From 2-01-FULL-41-14 sp046317875 (GTDB taxonomy: Bacteria > Pseudomonadota > Alphaproteobacteria > UBA7879 > UBA5542): a stretch of DNA of 64,000 nucleotides. Below the pieces are notes generated by a model. It had not been told where the DNA came from. It was given only the letters and a program-made list of their open reading frames with translations, and made no database searches. The stretch is from assembly GCA_046317875.1 (NCBI GenBank), contig JBKCVN010000010.1, positions 1 to 64,000 of the forward strand. Direction: 5' to 3'. Positions 35,289 to 43,406 of this stretch are shown in pieces. Each line of letters begins with the position of its first letter. Within the stretch, counting starts at the first letter, position 1. The position numbers and the translations under genes are program-made.

Positions 35289-36352
35289 TGCTTCCTTATA
35301 TTTTAAAGCGTTTGGCTTTGTTATTTCCCACATTGTTTTTCATCTTGTTGGTGAACTTCTTGATTGTACAAATCACCCCAGGCGGGCCCATTGACCAGAT
35401 GTTGGCCAAAATTAGTGGTATGGTCGAAGGGGCCGGTTCGGGTGAGTTGACAGAATCTGGTGAGGAATCAGACACCTATCGAGGGGCACGGGGACTGCCG
35501 CAAGATTTTATCGTAGAATTGGAAAAGCAGTATGGTTTTGATAAACCGCCTGTGGAACGATTCTTTTTGATTGTTAAAAACTATTTGAAGTTTGATTTTG
35601 GCCACAGCTATTTTCGTCAGATATCGGTGGGGGATCTGATCAAAGAAAAATTGCCCGTTTCTCTTTCCTTAGGACTTTGGTCCACCCTTTTAATTTATCT
35701 TATTTCCATTCCTTTGGGGATCTTTAAGGCCGTGCGGGATGGTAGCCGATTTGATACGGCGTCTAGTATTGTGATGGTTTTTTTATATGCTATCCCCAGT
35801 TTTCTATTTGCCCTTTTGTTGATCATTCTTTTTGCCGGCGGATCATATTGGGATTGGTTTCCCTTACGAGGCTTGTCTTCCGATAATTGGGAGACCTTAA
35901 GCTGGTTTGAAAAAATAAAAGACTATTTTTGGCATATTTGTTTACCCATTGCTTCGATTGTGATTTGTGGGCTGGCTAACCTGACCCTATTGACCAAAAA
36001 TGCGTTTATCGAGGAAATTCAAAAGCAGTATGTGATTACGGCACGATCCAAAGGGTTGGATAAACAAGCCATATTATATAAACATGTTTTTAGGAACGCT
36101 GTGCTGCCGCTGGTGGCCAGATTTCCTGGTGCTTTTATTACCATATTCTTTAGCAGCAATCTATTGATAGAAATTTTGTTCTCTTTGGATGGATTAGGAT
36201 TGTTGGGGTTCGAGGCAGCCGTGAATCGGGATTATCCTGTTATGTTCGGAACCCTTTATATCTTTACCTTATTAAGTCTATTTTTACATATTGTGGGGGA
36301 TATTTTATACAGCCTGATCGATCCCCGTATTAATTTCGAGAAAGCCTCCTAA
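35288..36352 (+). CDS. yejB: Peptide ABC transporter permease (YejB-like)
   Basis: This inner membrane permease has 354 residues, a first segment YILKRLALLFPTLFFILLVNFLIVQ and five more. The long periplasmic loop after segment 1 (to about residue 90) is typical of YejB. The EAA-type coupling motif is seen as TARSKGLDKQAILYKHVFRNAVLP. It starts with GTG, sharing one base with the yejA stop (TAGTG), and its stop is directly followed by the yejE ATG. The tight packing indicates fixed stoichiometry with the other Yej subunits. Confidence 0.93.
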   Translation: MLPYILKRLALLFPTLFFILLVNFLIVQITPGGPIDQMLAKISGMVEGAGSGELTESGEESDTYRGARGLPQDFIVELEKQYGFDKPPVERFFLIVKNYLKFDFGHSYFRQISVGDLIKEKLPVSLSLGLWSTLLIYLISIPLGIFKAVRDGSRFDTASSIVMVFLYAIPSFLFALLLIILFAGGSYWDWFPLRGLSSDNWETLSWFEKIKDYFWHICLPIASIVICGLANLTLLTKNAFIEEIQKQYVITARSKGLDKQAILYKHVFRNAVLPLVARFPGAFITIFFSSNLLIEILFSLDGLGLLGFEAAVNRDYPVMFGTLYIFTLLSLFLHIVGDILYSLIDPRINFEKAS

Positions 36353-37390
36353 ATGTTTAGCCCCTCTCTTTTTTCCGATAGATATCAGAAATTTATAGCG
36401 AAAAAACGTAGTTTTTATGCCTTGATTTTCTTTCTTTTTACTTTCGCTCTAAGCCTGGGGGCCGAGTTTGTGGCCAATGATAAACCTTTGTTTGTGTGGT
36501 ATAAAAATAAATCTTATTTCCCTGTTTTTAAAACGTATCCTGAAAAAGAATTTGGGGGGACTTTTGAAACCGAAGCTAATTACCGAGATTCATTTGTCAA
36601 AAACTTAATTTTGAAAGATGGGTGGATGGTGTGGCCCTTCATTCGGTATAGCTATAATACGGTAAATTATGAGTTGAAAGAACCGGTGCCTTCTGCACCA
36701 TCGGCTGAACATTGGTTGGGCACCGATGATCAAGGGCGCGATTTGCTGGCCCGATTAATTTATGCATACAGATTTTCAATTATTTTTGGATTAACCGTGA
36801 CTATCCTAAGTGTGGCTTTAGGCTTTTTTATGGGCGCCATTCAAGGCTATTTTGGGGGATATGTGGATCTTATTTTCCAAAGATTTACAGAGGTTTGGGC
36901 AGGCCTTCCTTTGATATTTTTACTGATTACGGTATCGGCTTTATTCCGATTAAATTTTTGGATGTTGGTGTTTGTTATTTCAGCTTTTAAGTGGATGTTG
37001 GTAGTACCCATTGTGCGCGCAGAATTTTTAAAGGCTCGGCAACTAGAATATGTAAAAGCCGCTCGGGTGATGGGGCTTCCGGCTTTTAACATCATGTTCC
37101 GACACATTCTGCCCAATGTATTATCGGCCCCGTTGACATTAATTCCTTTCTTATTAATTGCGGCTATTACCCTTTTATCCACCATTGACTTCTTGGGATT
37201 TGTACCCGCTTTTGGACCACCATCCTTAGGGGAAATATTGAACCAGGGTAAAAATAATTTATACGCGCCGTGGATTGGAATAACAGGGTTTACAGCGTTG
37301 ACGGTTCTTTTGACTTCGTTGATTTTTATTGGGGAAGGAATCCGAGATGCCTTTCGCCTGTATCAATCCCATAAAGGATCTTTTGTATAA
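36353..37390 (+). CDS. yejE: Peptide ABC transporter permease (YejE-like)
   Basis: This is the second permease of the importer, with 345 residues. A long N-terminal periplasmic part after segment 1 includes YKNKSYFPVFKTYPEKEFGG, which marks the YejE group. HWLGTDDQGRDLLARLIYAYRFS opens the transmembrane core. The coupling motif is YVKAARVMGLPAFNIMFRHILPN. It starts directly after the yejB stop and its stop shares one base with the yejF ATG (TAATG). Confidence 0.93.
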   Translation: MFSPSLFSDRYQKFIAKKRSFYALIFFLFTFALSLGAEFVANDKPLFVWYKNKSYFPVFKTYPEKEFGGTFETEANYRDSFVKNLILKDGWMVWPFIRYSYNTVNYELKEPVPSAPSAEHWLGTDDQGRDLLARLIYAYRFSIIFGLTVTILSVALGFFMGAIQGYFGGYVDLIFQRFTEVWAGLPLIFLLITVSALFRLNFWMLVFVISAFKWMLVVPIVRAEFLKARQLEYVKAARVMGLPAFNIMFRHILPNVLSAPLTLIPFLLIAAITLLSTIDFLGFVPAFGPPSLGEILNQGKNNLYAPWIGITGFTALTVLLTSLIFIGEGIRDAFRLYQSHKGSFV

Positions 37391-38994
37391 TGAAAAAGAT
37401 AAAACCCCTATTAACCATAAAAGATCTAAGTGTGGGATTCAAAACTGAATCCGGTAATTCCCTGATTGTGGATCATATATCGTTTGATATTCATCCGGGG
37501 GAATCGGTGGCTCTGGTGGGGGAAAGTGGCTCGGGCAAATCCCTAACTGCTTTATCCATTGTGCGATTATTGCCCTATCCCGAGGCCTATCATCCCTCTG
37601 GTGAAGTGGTGTTCGATGGGATCGATGTGGGTCGGGCCCCAGGGGAAGAATTACGAGCCTTAAGAAATAAAAAAATTGGCTTTGTTTTTCAGGATCCATT
37701 GACCTCTTTGAATCCCTTGCACAAAATTGGCGACCAAGTAATGGAAGTCCTGATTCTGCATCAAAAAATGTCTACGCAGAAAGCCGCCCAGGAAGCATTG
37801 GAACTGTTAAAGTTAGTTTCGATTAATGAGCCGGAATCTAAGATGAATGCCTATCCTTTTCAATTGTCGGGGGGGGAACGACAAAGGGTGATGATTGCGA
37901 TTGCCATTGCTAATAAACCCGATCTTTTAATTGCCGATGAGCCCACCACCGCATTGGACGTAACGGTTCAGGCCCAGATTTTGTCTATTTTGCAAAACTT
38001 GCAGAAAAAATTTGGGATGGCCTTGTTGATTATCAGCCACGATTTAACCGTGGTCAAAAAGATTGCCCAACGTGTTTTGGTTATGCATAAGGGGAAGATC
38101 ATCGAAGAAGGGCAAACTGCAAAGATTTTCAAGTCTCCCCAACATTCTTATACAAAGAAACTGTTGGAAGCTGTCCCCTCAGGCATGATGAAGGTGCCGG
38201 GCAAAGAGCAGCCCCTTCTTTTGGAAGCCCAGAATGTAACAGTTTCATTCCCGCGGTCCCGCCTTTCATGGTTTAAGAAAACCCAAGATTTTCAGGCTTT
38301 GAAGGGGGCAAACTTTAATATCCATGTGGGAGAAACACTGGGATTGGTGGGGGAAAGTGGATCGGGCAAATCCACGCTGGCATTTTCGGTGCTGCGTCTT
38401 CAAAAATTTCAGGGAAAAATAGTTTTCCAAGGCCAATCTTTGTCTGATATTAATTCTACCGAGATGCGCGGTATTCGTAAAAGCCTGCAATTGGTTTTTC
38501 AAGACCCCTATAGTTCCTTGAATCCCAAAATGACTATCAATCAATTGGTCACTGAAGGTTTAAAATTTCATTTTCCCACCTTGGCCGAATCCGATGTGAT
38601 ACAAAAAGTAAGACAGGCTTTGGAAGATGTTCAATTAAGTGAGGATTTTTTAAACCGCTATCCCCACGAATTATCGGGGGGGCAGCGCCAGCGTGTTGCT
38701 ATTGCACGGGCATTAATATTAAAGCCAAAGCTAATTGTATTAGATGAGCCTACGTCATCTTTGGACTTGTCGATCCAGGCCCATGTTCTGGGAATTTTGA
38801 AAGACCTTCAGAAAAAATATAAGACTTCTTTTTTGTTTATTAGCCATGATTTGCGGGTGATTAAATCTATTAGCCACCGTGTTATCGTCATGAAAAAAGG
38901 CCAAATTATTGAAGAAGGTACGGCCGAAGAAATTTTCTTGAACCCCAAAACCCCTTATACACAAGAGCTGATAAAAGCGGCGTTCATCGATTAA
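37390..38994 (+). CDS. yejF: Peptide ABC transporter ATP-binding protein with two ATPase domains (YejF-like)
   Basis: This 534-residue protein has two fused ABC ATPase domains. The first has Walker A GESGSGKSLT, signature LSGGERQRVMIA and Walker B LLIADEPTTALD. The second, from about residue 280, has GESGSGKSTLA, LSGGQRQRVAIA and LIVLDEPTSSLD. Both halves look catalytically complete. It closes the yejABEF operon. Such fused ATPases power the YejB/YejE channel from the cytoplasm. Confidence 0.95.
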   Translation: MKKIKPLLTIKDLSVGFKTESGNSLIVDHISFDIHPGESVALVGESGSGKSLTALSIVRLLPYPEAYHPSGEVVFDGIDVGRAPGEELRALRNKKIGFVFQDPLTSLNPLHKIGDQVMEVLILHQKMSTQKAAQEALELLKLVSINEPESKMNAYPFQLSGGERQRVMIAIAIANKPDLLIADEPTTALDVTVQAQILSILQNLQKKFGMALLIISHDLTVVKKIAQRVLVMHKGKIIEEGQTAKIFKSPQHSYTKKLLEAVPSGMMKVPGKEQPLLLEAQNVTVSFPRSRLSWFKKTQDFQALKGANFNIHVGETLGLVGESGSGKSTLAFSVLRLQKFQGKIVFQGQSLSDINSTEMRGIRKSLQLVFQDPYSSLNPKMTINQLVTEGLKFHFPTLAESDVIQKVRQALEDVQLSEDFLNRYPHELSGGQRQRVAIARALILKPKLIVLDEPTSSLDLSIQAHVLGILKDLQKKYKTSFLFISHDLRVIKSISHRVIVMKKGQIIEEGTAEEIFLNPKTPYTQELIKAAFID

Positions 38995-39048
38995 CGACTT
39001 GCCCCAAACCTAGGCCTGAGGCAGTATGGTTAATGGAGGCAGTTAATA

Positions 39049-39633
39049 ATGAATATTTCTTCTTTTATATTTTTATTTATTACAGTTTGTATGAGCACTG
39101 AAATGATGGCGGCCCAGGGGAGAGTATCCAAGGCACGATATGGGGCACCTGCGTCTCTTTCGGATAATGATTTTGGGGCTGAAGAAGTCTATGGAAATGA
39201 AAATTTCCAAGATGATTTTGTGGATGATATGCCGCCGCCCAAGGGGGGGAGACCCACGGCACAGCCAAAAATGTCTTCCAGAAATGATTATGAAGAGGAA
39301 AACTTTGAAGATGACTTGGGTGAGGGGACGGCCCCATCATTAGCAAGGGATTCATTTGTCCCTGCTGATCCAGTGAGACTTCCTTCTGGAAGGCCTGGAT
39401 TCCAGCAAAAGATGGATATGAAGGGGCCCCAAAGGATAGCGGCTATGGTGGAGGACCCTTATGGAAAACAAAACTTATCAGGGATACCGCCTCAACCTGA
39501 GGTTCCTCCAATGGCGGCAGAAGCCCAGTTTCCGCCACGCGATTATCCCCCTAAGTTACCCCACCTGAAGATGGGGCAAACTGAATGGAACCGCATGGAT
39601 TTGCACAGTTTAGTTGCCGATAGGAAAGAATAA
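39049..39633 (+). CDS. Exported acidic, proline-rich protein of unknown function
   Basis: This 194-residue protein begins with a signal peptide (MNISSFIFLFITVCMSTEMMAAQG). The rest is low in hydrophobicity and has no recognised domain. Acidic stretches with repeats of the type ENFQDDFVDDMPPPKGG and EENFEDDLGEG alternate with Pro-, Gly- and Arg-rich ones. It is probably intrinsically disordered. GGAGG lies about 10 nt before the ATG. It sits between yejF and the ubiquitin-like gene, and this and the following gene may be an accessory insertion between conserved operons. Confidence 0.68.
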   Translation: MNISSFIFLFITVCMSTEMMAAQGRVSKARYGAPASLSDNDFGAEEVYGNENFQDDFVDDMPPPKGGRPTAQPKMSSRNDYEEENFEDDLGEGTAPSLARDSFVPADPVRLPSGRPGFQQKMDMKGPQRIAAMVEDPYGKQNLSGIPPQPEVPPMAAEAQFPPRDYPPKLPHLKMGQTEWNRMDLHSLVADRKE

Positions 39634-39730
39634 AAAAATATAAATAATAATAAAGGGAAGGCGTACTTTTTTTTTAAGTCATCTAGCAGAAAGCTCATCC
39701 GTTGGTTCCTATCAAATTAAAGTAAAATTT

Positions 39731-39997
39731 ATGGGAAGACCAGAGTTTACCATGGCAGTGGATTTGCCTCTTAGAACAAGCGCGTTTCATTTAAAAGAAG
39801 AAGTTCAGAATAAACTTCTAAACGAATATCGGATCCGAATCCCCAGAGAAAAGTTAATTCTGAGAAAAGAAGGGATTTTGAGGCCTTTGAAACCAGAAGA
39901 TGTTCTTCAGCACCACCCAGATGGGAATGATATGCTGTATATCATCGGACGAATACCTGAAAATATCGATCAACCCGTTGCCATGGAAGTGGATTAA
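39731..39997 (+). CDS. Ubiquitin-like fold protein, N-terminus uncertain
   Basis: From the ATG the product has 88 residues. With the in-frame codons just upstream (QIKVKF), it aligns along its length with ubiquitin: QIKVKFMG to QIFVKTLTG (strand 1), HLKEEVQNKL to ENVKAKIQDK (helix), RIPREKLILRKEG to GIPPDQQRLIFAGK, and NDMLYIIGRI to STLHLVLRL. No C-terminal Gly-Gly is present, so it would not be conjugated in the usual way. Strand 1 lies before the only ATG. The frame is open back to 39644, and a strong AAGGGAAGG (39653-39661) is followed by T9 and no standard start codon. Either an unusual start or a lost start codon is likely. The fold call is my own alignment. Confidence 0.55.
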   Translation: MGRPEFTMAVDLPLRTSAFHLKEEVQNKLLNEYRIRIPREKLILRKEGILRPLKPEDVLQHHPDGNDMLYIIGRIPENIDQPVAMEVD

Positions 39998-40099
39998 CAG
40001 ACTTAAGGCATGAAGGGTAGCACAAGAAAATCCTTCTTTGCTTTTTGGAGGGAATGTCTTTATCTTTGGGAAACCACTTTTATAAGGCAGGCTATCATC

Positions 40100-41623
40100 A
40101 TGAAAACATTGCGGGTTTTATTTGGGGATCAGCTTTCCCAATCAATATCTAGCCTAGAGGGGAGTGATATTTCCCAGGATATTATTTTGATGTGTGAGTC
40201 GTGGGAGGAAGCTACCTTTGTGCAGCATCATAAAAAAAAGCTGGCCTTTATATTTTCTGCGATGCGGCATTTTGCCCAAGACTTAACACAATTGGGTTTT
40301 AAAGTGCACTATCATAAGATTGAAGAAGGCAAAATAAATCGATCTTATGATCAGGCTTTAACAGAGGTCATAAAGCACCATAAAATCAAACAAATTGTTG
40401 TAACCGCACCCACCGATTATGGGGTGCTTCAAAGTATTAGAAAATGGGAACAGAAGTACGACATTCCCGTTGAAATTCGGATAGATCATCGCTTTTTGTG
40501 TAGTCCAGCCCAGTTTAGGGAGTGGGCTAAAGGCAAGTCCTTGCTTCGGATGGAGTATTTTTATCGACACATGCGTAAGAAATATAATGTGTTGATGGAG
40601 GGAGACAATCCTGTAGGGGGCCAGTGGAATTATGATGCAGAAAACCGAAAGCCCCCAAAAGAGGGGTTGAAGGTTCCCAAGCCCTATACCCATAAGGTTG
40701 ATGAGATTACACGGGAGGTGATAGATCTTGTCTCTGAGAAATTTCCTGACCATTTCGGCGATTTAGAACCCTTTTATTTTGCCGTTACGCGAGAGCAGGC
40801 TTTGGAGGTTTTAGCCATGTTCATCGACCAGAGACTGACGCATTTTGGAGACTATCAAGATGCAATGATAGAAGGCGAGCCATGGATGTACCATTCCCAT
40901 TTAAGTTTTTATTTAAACAGTGGGTTATTATTGCCCTTAGAATGCATCAAAGCCGCAGAGGCGGCCTATAGAAAAGGAAAAGTTCCCCTGAATGCGGCGG
41001 AAGGGTTTATTCGTCAAATCATGGGGTGGCGTGAGTATGTCAGAGGCGTTTACTGTTTAAAAATGCCCACATATGCAGAAGAGAATTTTTTTCAAGCCAA
41101 ACGTAACCTGCCTTATTTTTATTGGACAGCTGATACTAAAATGAATTGTTTAAAACAGTGCGTTCAAGAAACCAAACAAAATGCCTATGCCCACCATATT
41201 CAACGGTTGATGGTGTTGGGAAACTTTGCCCTATTGGCGGGGGTTGACCCCAAACAAGTGAATGAATGGTTTCTAATTGTTTATGCCGACGCGTATGAAT
41301 GGGTCGAGCTGCCCAATGTTTCGGGAATGATTTTATTCGCAGACGGGGGGTATTTGGCCAGCAAACCCTATGCGGCGGGAGGTACTTATATTAATAAAAT
41401 GTCGAATTACTGCAAAAATTGCAGTTACAAAGTGACAGAAAAAAACGGCTCGGAGGCGTGCCCTTTTAATTATTTGTACTGGGATTTTTTGGCCCGCAAT
41501 CGGAAAAAATTAGAATCTAATCCCCGTATTGGCATGGTGTATAAAACGTATGATCGGATGGATGAAGCAAAGAAAAAAGCCATATCCCAGGATAGCCAGC
41601 ATTTCTTAAAAGGATTATCATGA
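40100..41623 (+). CDS. Photolyase/cryptochrome family protein with Fe-S cluster (PhrB-like)
   Basis: This is a member of the bacterial iron-sulfur photolyase group, which includes Agrobacterium PhrB, a (6-4) photolyase. It starts MKTLRVLFGDQLS at 40100 and has 507 residues, the same size as PhrB. The four cluster cysteines fit: MNCLKQC in the middle, then YCKNC with a third Cys 12 residues later (SEACPFN). The FAD-binding helical domain shows GWREYVRG and MSNY. It needs light to repair UV photoproducts. Its stop overlaps the DUF2256 start as ATGA, a pairing known for this photolyase family. Confidence 0.9.
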   Translation: MKTLRVLFGDQLSQSISSLEGSDISQDIILMCESWEEATFVQHHKKKLAFIFSAMRHFAQDLTQLGFKVHYHKIEEGKINRSYDQALTEVIKHHKIKQIVVTAPTDYGVLQSIRKWEQKYDIPVEIRIDHRFLCSPAQFREWAKGKSLLRMEYFYRHMRKKYNVLMEGDNPVGGQWNYDAENRKPPKEGLKVPKPYTHKVDEITREVIDLVSEKFPDHFGDLEPFYFAVTREQALEVLAMFIDQRLTHFGDYQDAMIEGEPWMYHSHLSFYLNSGLLLPLECIKAAEAAYRKGKVPLNAAEGFIRQIMGWREYVRGVYCLKMPTYAEENFFQAKRNLPYFYWTADTKMNCLKQCVQETKQNAYAHHIQRLMVLGNFALLAGVDPKQVNEWFLIVYADAYEWVELPNVSGMILFADGGYLASKPYAAGGTYINKMSNYCKNCSYKVTEKNGSEACPFNYLYWDFLARNRKKLESNPRIGMVYKTYDRMDEAKKKAISQDSQHFLKGLS

Positions 41624-41793
41624 TAAAAAAATCTGACCTGTCTTCAAAAATATGTGCGGTCTGTCATAGGCCCTTTATGTGGCGCAAGAAATGGGAAAAA
41701 TGCTGGGATCAGGTGAAGTATTGTTCAAAAAGATGCGGGAATACGAAGCTTAAAAATAAGGTCAGCCCTTCATCTACAGATCATTCTGCATAA
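41620..41793 (+). CDS. DUF2256 small cysteine-rich protein
   Basis: This 57-residue protein was found by reading past the photolyase stop. The core is KICAVCHRPFMWRKKWEKCW followed by DQVKYCSKRCGN, which matches the DUF2256 family. Two CxxC-type pairs (CAVC and CSKRC) suggest a zinc ribbon. The start overlaps the photolyase stop by 4 bp, so translation is coupled. Members of this family are repeatedly encoded beside photolyase-like genes; the molecular role is unknown. Confidence 0.85.
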   Translation: MIKKSDLSSKICAVCHRPFMWRKKWEKCWDQVKYCSKRCGNTKLKNKVSPSSTDHSA

Positions 41794-41890
41794 ACTTTCT
41801 TTCTAAAATAGAAAATAATTCCTTCGCTTGGTGGATGGGAGAAGTTTTAATTTTCTTTACTTTATTCATAGAGTCCCTTAATTTTTTCAT

Positions 41891-42685
41891 ATGAGCACAG
41901 TATCTGTACCTATTTTAAAAGCGCACTGTTTGAAGGGCGTAAAACACGGCTTTTTTACCCGGCAGGGCGGGGTAAGCAAAGGGGTTTATGACTCATTGAA
42001 TTGCAGTTTTAGGGAGCCCACAGAGGATCGTGAGGGCGATTTAAAATCAAACGTTTTGGAAAACAGACAAAGGGCCCTGGAAGCGGCAGACCTGAACCCC
42101 AGCAGCCTTTGTATGCTGCGCCAGGTTCATGGAAATGAAGTTGCCATAGCTAAAAAAGTGCCCACAGTGGCCCCTGATGCGGATGCATGGGTGACCACAT
42201 CGCCCCACCTGGTATTGGGCATTCAAACGGCTGACTGTGTGCCCGTATTATTCCTGGATCGTACCCACGGGGTTATTGGGGCCGCCCATGCAGGCTGGAG
42301 AGGGGCATTAGCTGGGGTTGTTCAAAATACAGTCCAAGAAATGGAAAAGTGTGGTGCTAAAGCTCGATCTATTGTGTCGGCTATTGGTCCCTGTATTAAT
42401 CAAGCTTCCTATGAAGTGGGCCAAGAATTGTATGAGGCCTTTATGGCTGATTCGGAAGAAAATGAAGAGTTTTTTATAATGCAAGATCTGCCTTCAAAAA
42501 TCTTGTTTGATTTGCCAGGGTATGTGGAGCGCCAATTACAAAAAATGAACCTTAAGGAAATTGAACGCCTTCCCTATAGCACCTATGAACAAGAAGATTT
42601 ATTTTTCAGTTGCCGCCGCGCCACGCATCGTCGTGAAAAAGGGTTTGGGGGTCATTTGTCTGTGATTTCCCTGGAATCGGCTTAA
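41891..42685 (+). CDS. pgeF: Peptidoglycan editing factor / multicopper polyphenol oxidase family (YfiH)
   Basis: This 264-residue protein belongs to the YfiH/LACC1 family. Members act as purine nucleoside phosphorylases, and E. coli PgeF removes misincorporated serine-containing peptides from peptidoglycan precursors. The metal-site motifs are complete: MLRQVHGNEV, GIQTADCVPVLFLD, GAAHAGWRGALAG and AIGPCINQASYEVG. It is 3 bp upstream of gmk, so the two are cotranscribed. The exact substrate is uncertain from sequence. Confidence 0.9.
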   Translation: MSTVSVPILKAHCLKGVKHGFFTRQGGVSKGVYDSLNCSFREPTEDREGDLKSNVLENRQRALEAADLNPSSLCMLRQVHGNEVAIAKKVPTVAPDADAWVTTSPHLVLGIQTADCVPVLFLDRTHGVIGAAHAGWRGALAGVVQNTVQEMEKCGAKARSIVSAIGPCINQASYEVGQELYEAFMADSEENEEFFIMQDLPSKILFDLPGYVERQLQKMNLKEIERLPYSTYEQEDLFFSCRRATHRREKGFGGHLSVISLESA

Positions 42686-42688
42686 ATC

Positions 42689-43333
42689 ATGTTTGATGTC
42701 TTGGACAAAATGGAAATTAAACAAAAGGGGGTTGCCCTTATTTTATCGTCGCCTTCAGGGGCGGGGAAATCATCCATTTCACATGCTTTAATGGCTGAAA
42801 ATCCCAATTTTTCCTTGTCGGTTTCGGTGACAACACGTGTGCCTAGACCCGGTGAAGTGGAGGGTAAACATTATTACTTTAAAACCCAAGAAGAATTCGA
42901 TGCCCTGGTCGAACAAGAGGCCTTTTTAGAATGGGCCAAAGTGTTTGGTCATTCTTATGGCACTTTGCGCGAACCTGTAGAGCATGCTCTGCACGCAGGT
43001 GGTGATATTATATTTGATATTGATTGGCAAGGAACCCAACAATTATGCCAAACCATTCGACCCGATGTGGTTTCTATTTTTCTGTTGCCTCCTTCGTTAA
43101 AAGAGCTGGAAACCCGTCTTTATAAACGAGCCCAGGATCATGAATATGTTATTCTGGATCGCATGAATAAAGCCATTTCAGAAATTAGCCATTGGCCCGA
43201 ATATGACTATGTTTTGGTGAATGATCATTTCGAAACGACGGTGAATCATATTTTGCAGATTGTTTCGGCCGAGAAAATGCGCCGTCGTCGCCAAATCGGC
43301 TTAGAAAAATTTATTAAGACACTCGTGGAATAA
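42689..43333 (+). CDS. gmk: Guanylate kinase
   Basis: This enzyme phosphorylates GMP to GDP with ATP. The P-loop LSSPSGAGKSS and the GMP-binding motif SVTTRVPRPGEVEGKHYYF are present, as is FDIDWQGTQQL. At 214 residues it has the usual length. A second in-frame ATG at 42710 would also give a complete kinase; the first is only 3 bp after the pgeF stop, which favours coupled translation. Confidence 0.95.
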   Translation: MFDVLDKMEIKQKGVALILSSPSGAGKSSISHALMAENPNFSLSVSVTTRVPRPGEVEGKHYYFKTQEEFDALVEQEAFLEWAKVFGHSYGTLREPVEHALHAGGDIIFDIDWQGTQQLCQTIRPDVVSIFLLPPSLKELETRLYKRAQDHEYVILDRMNKAISEISHWPEYDYVLVNDHFETTVNHILQIVSAEKMRRRRQIGLEKFIKTLVE

Positions 43334-43406
43334 GTAAACTTCAACCTTTCCAATTCTTAGAAAAAACCATATGATAGGCTCGTATTTTTAAATAAAGAGC
43401 AGTTAT

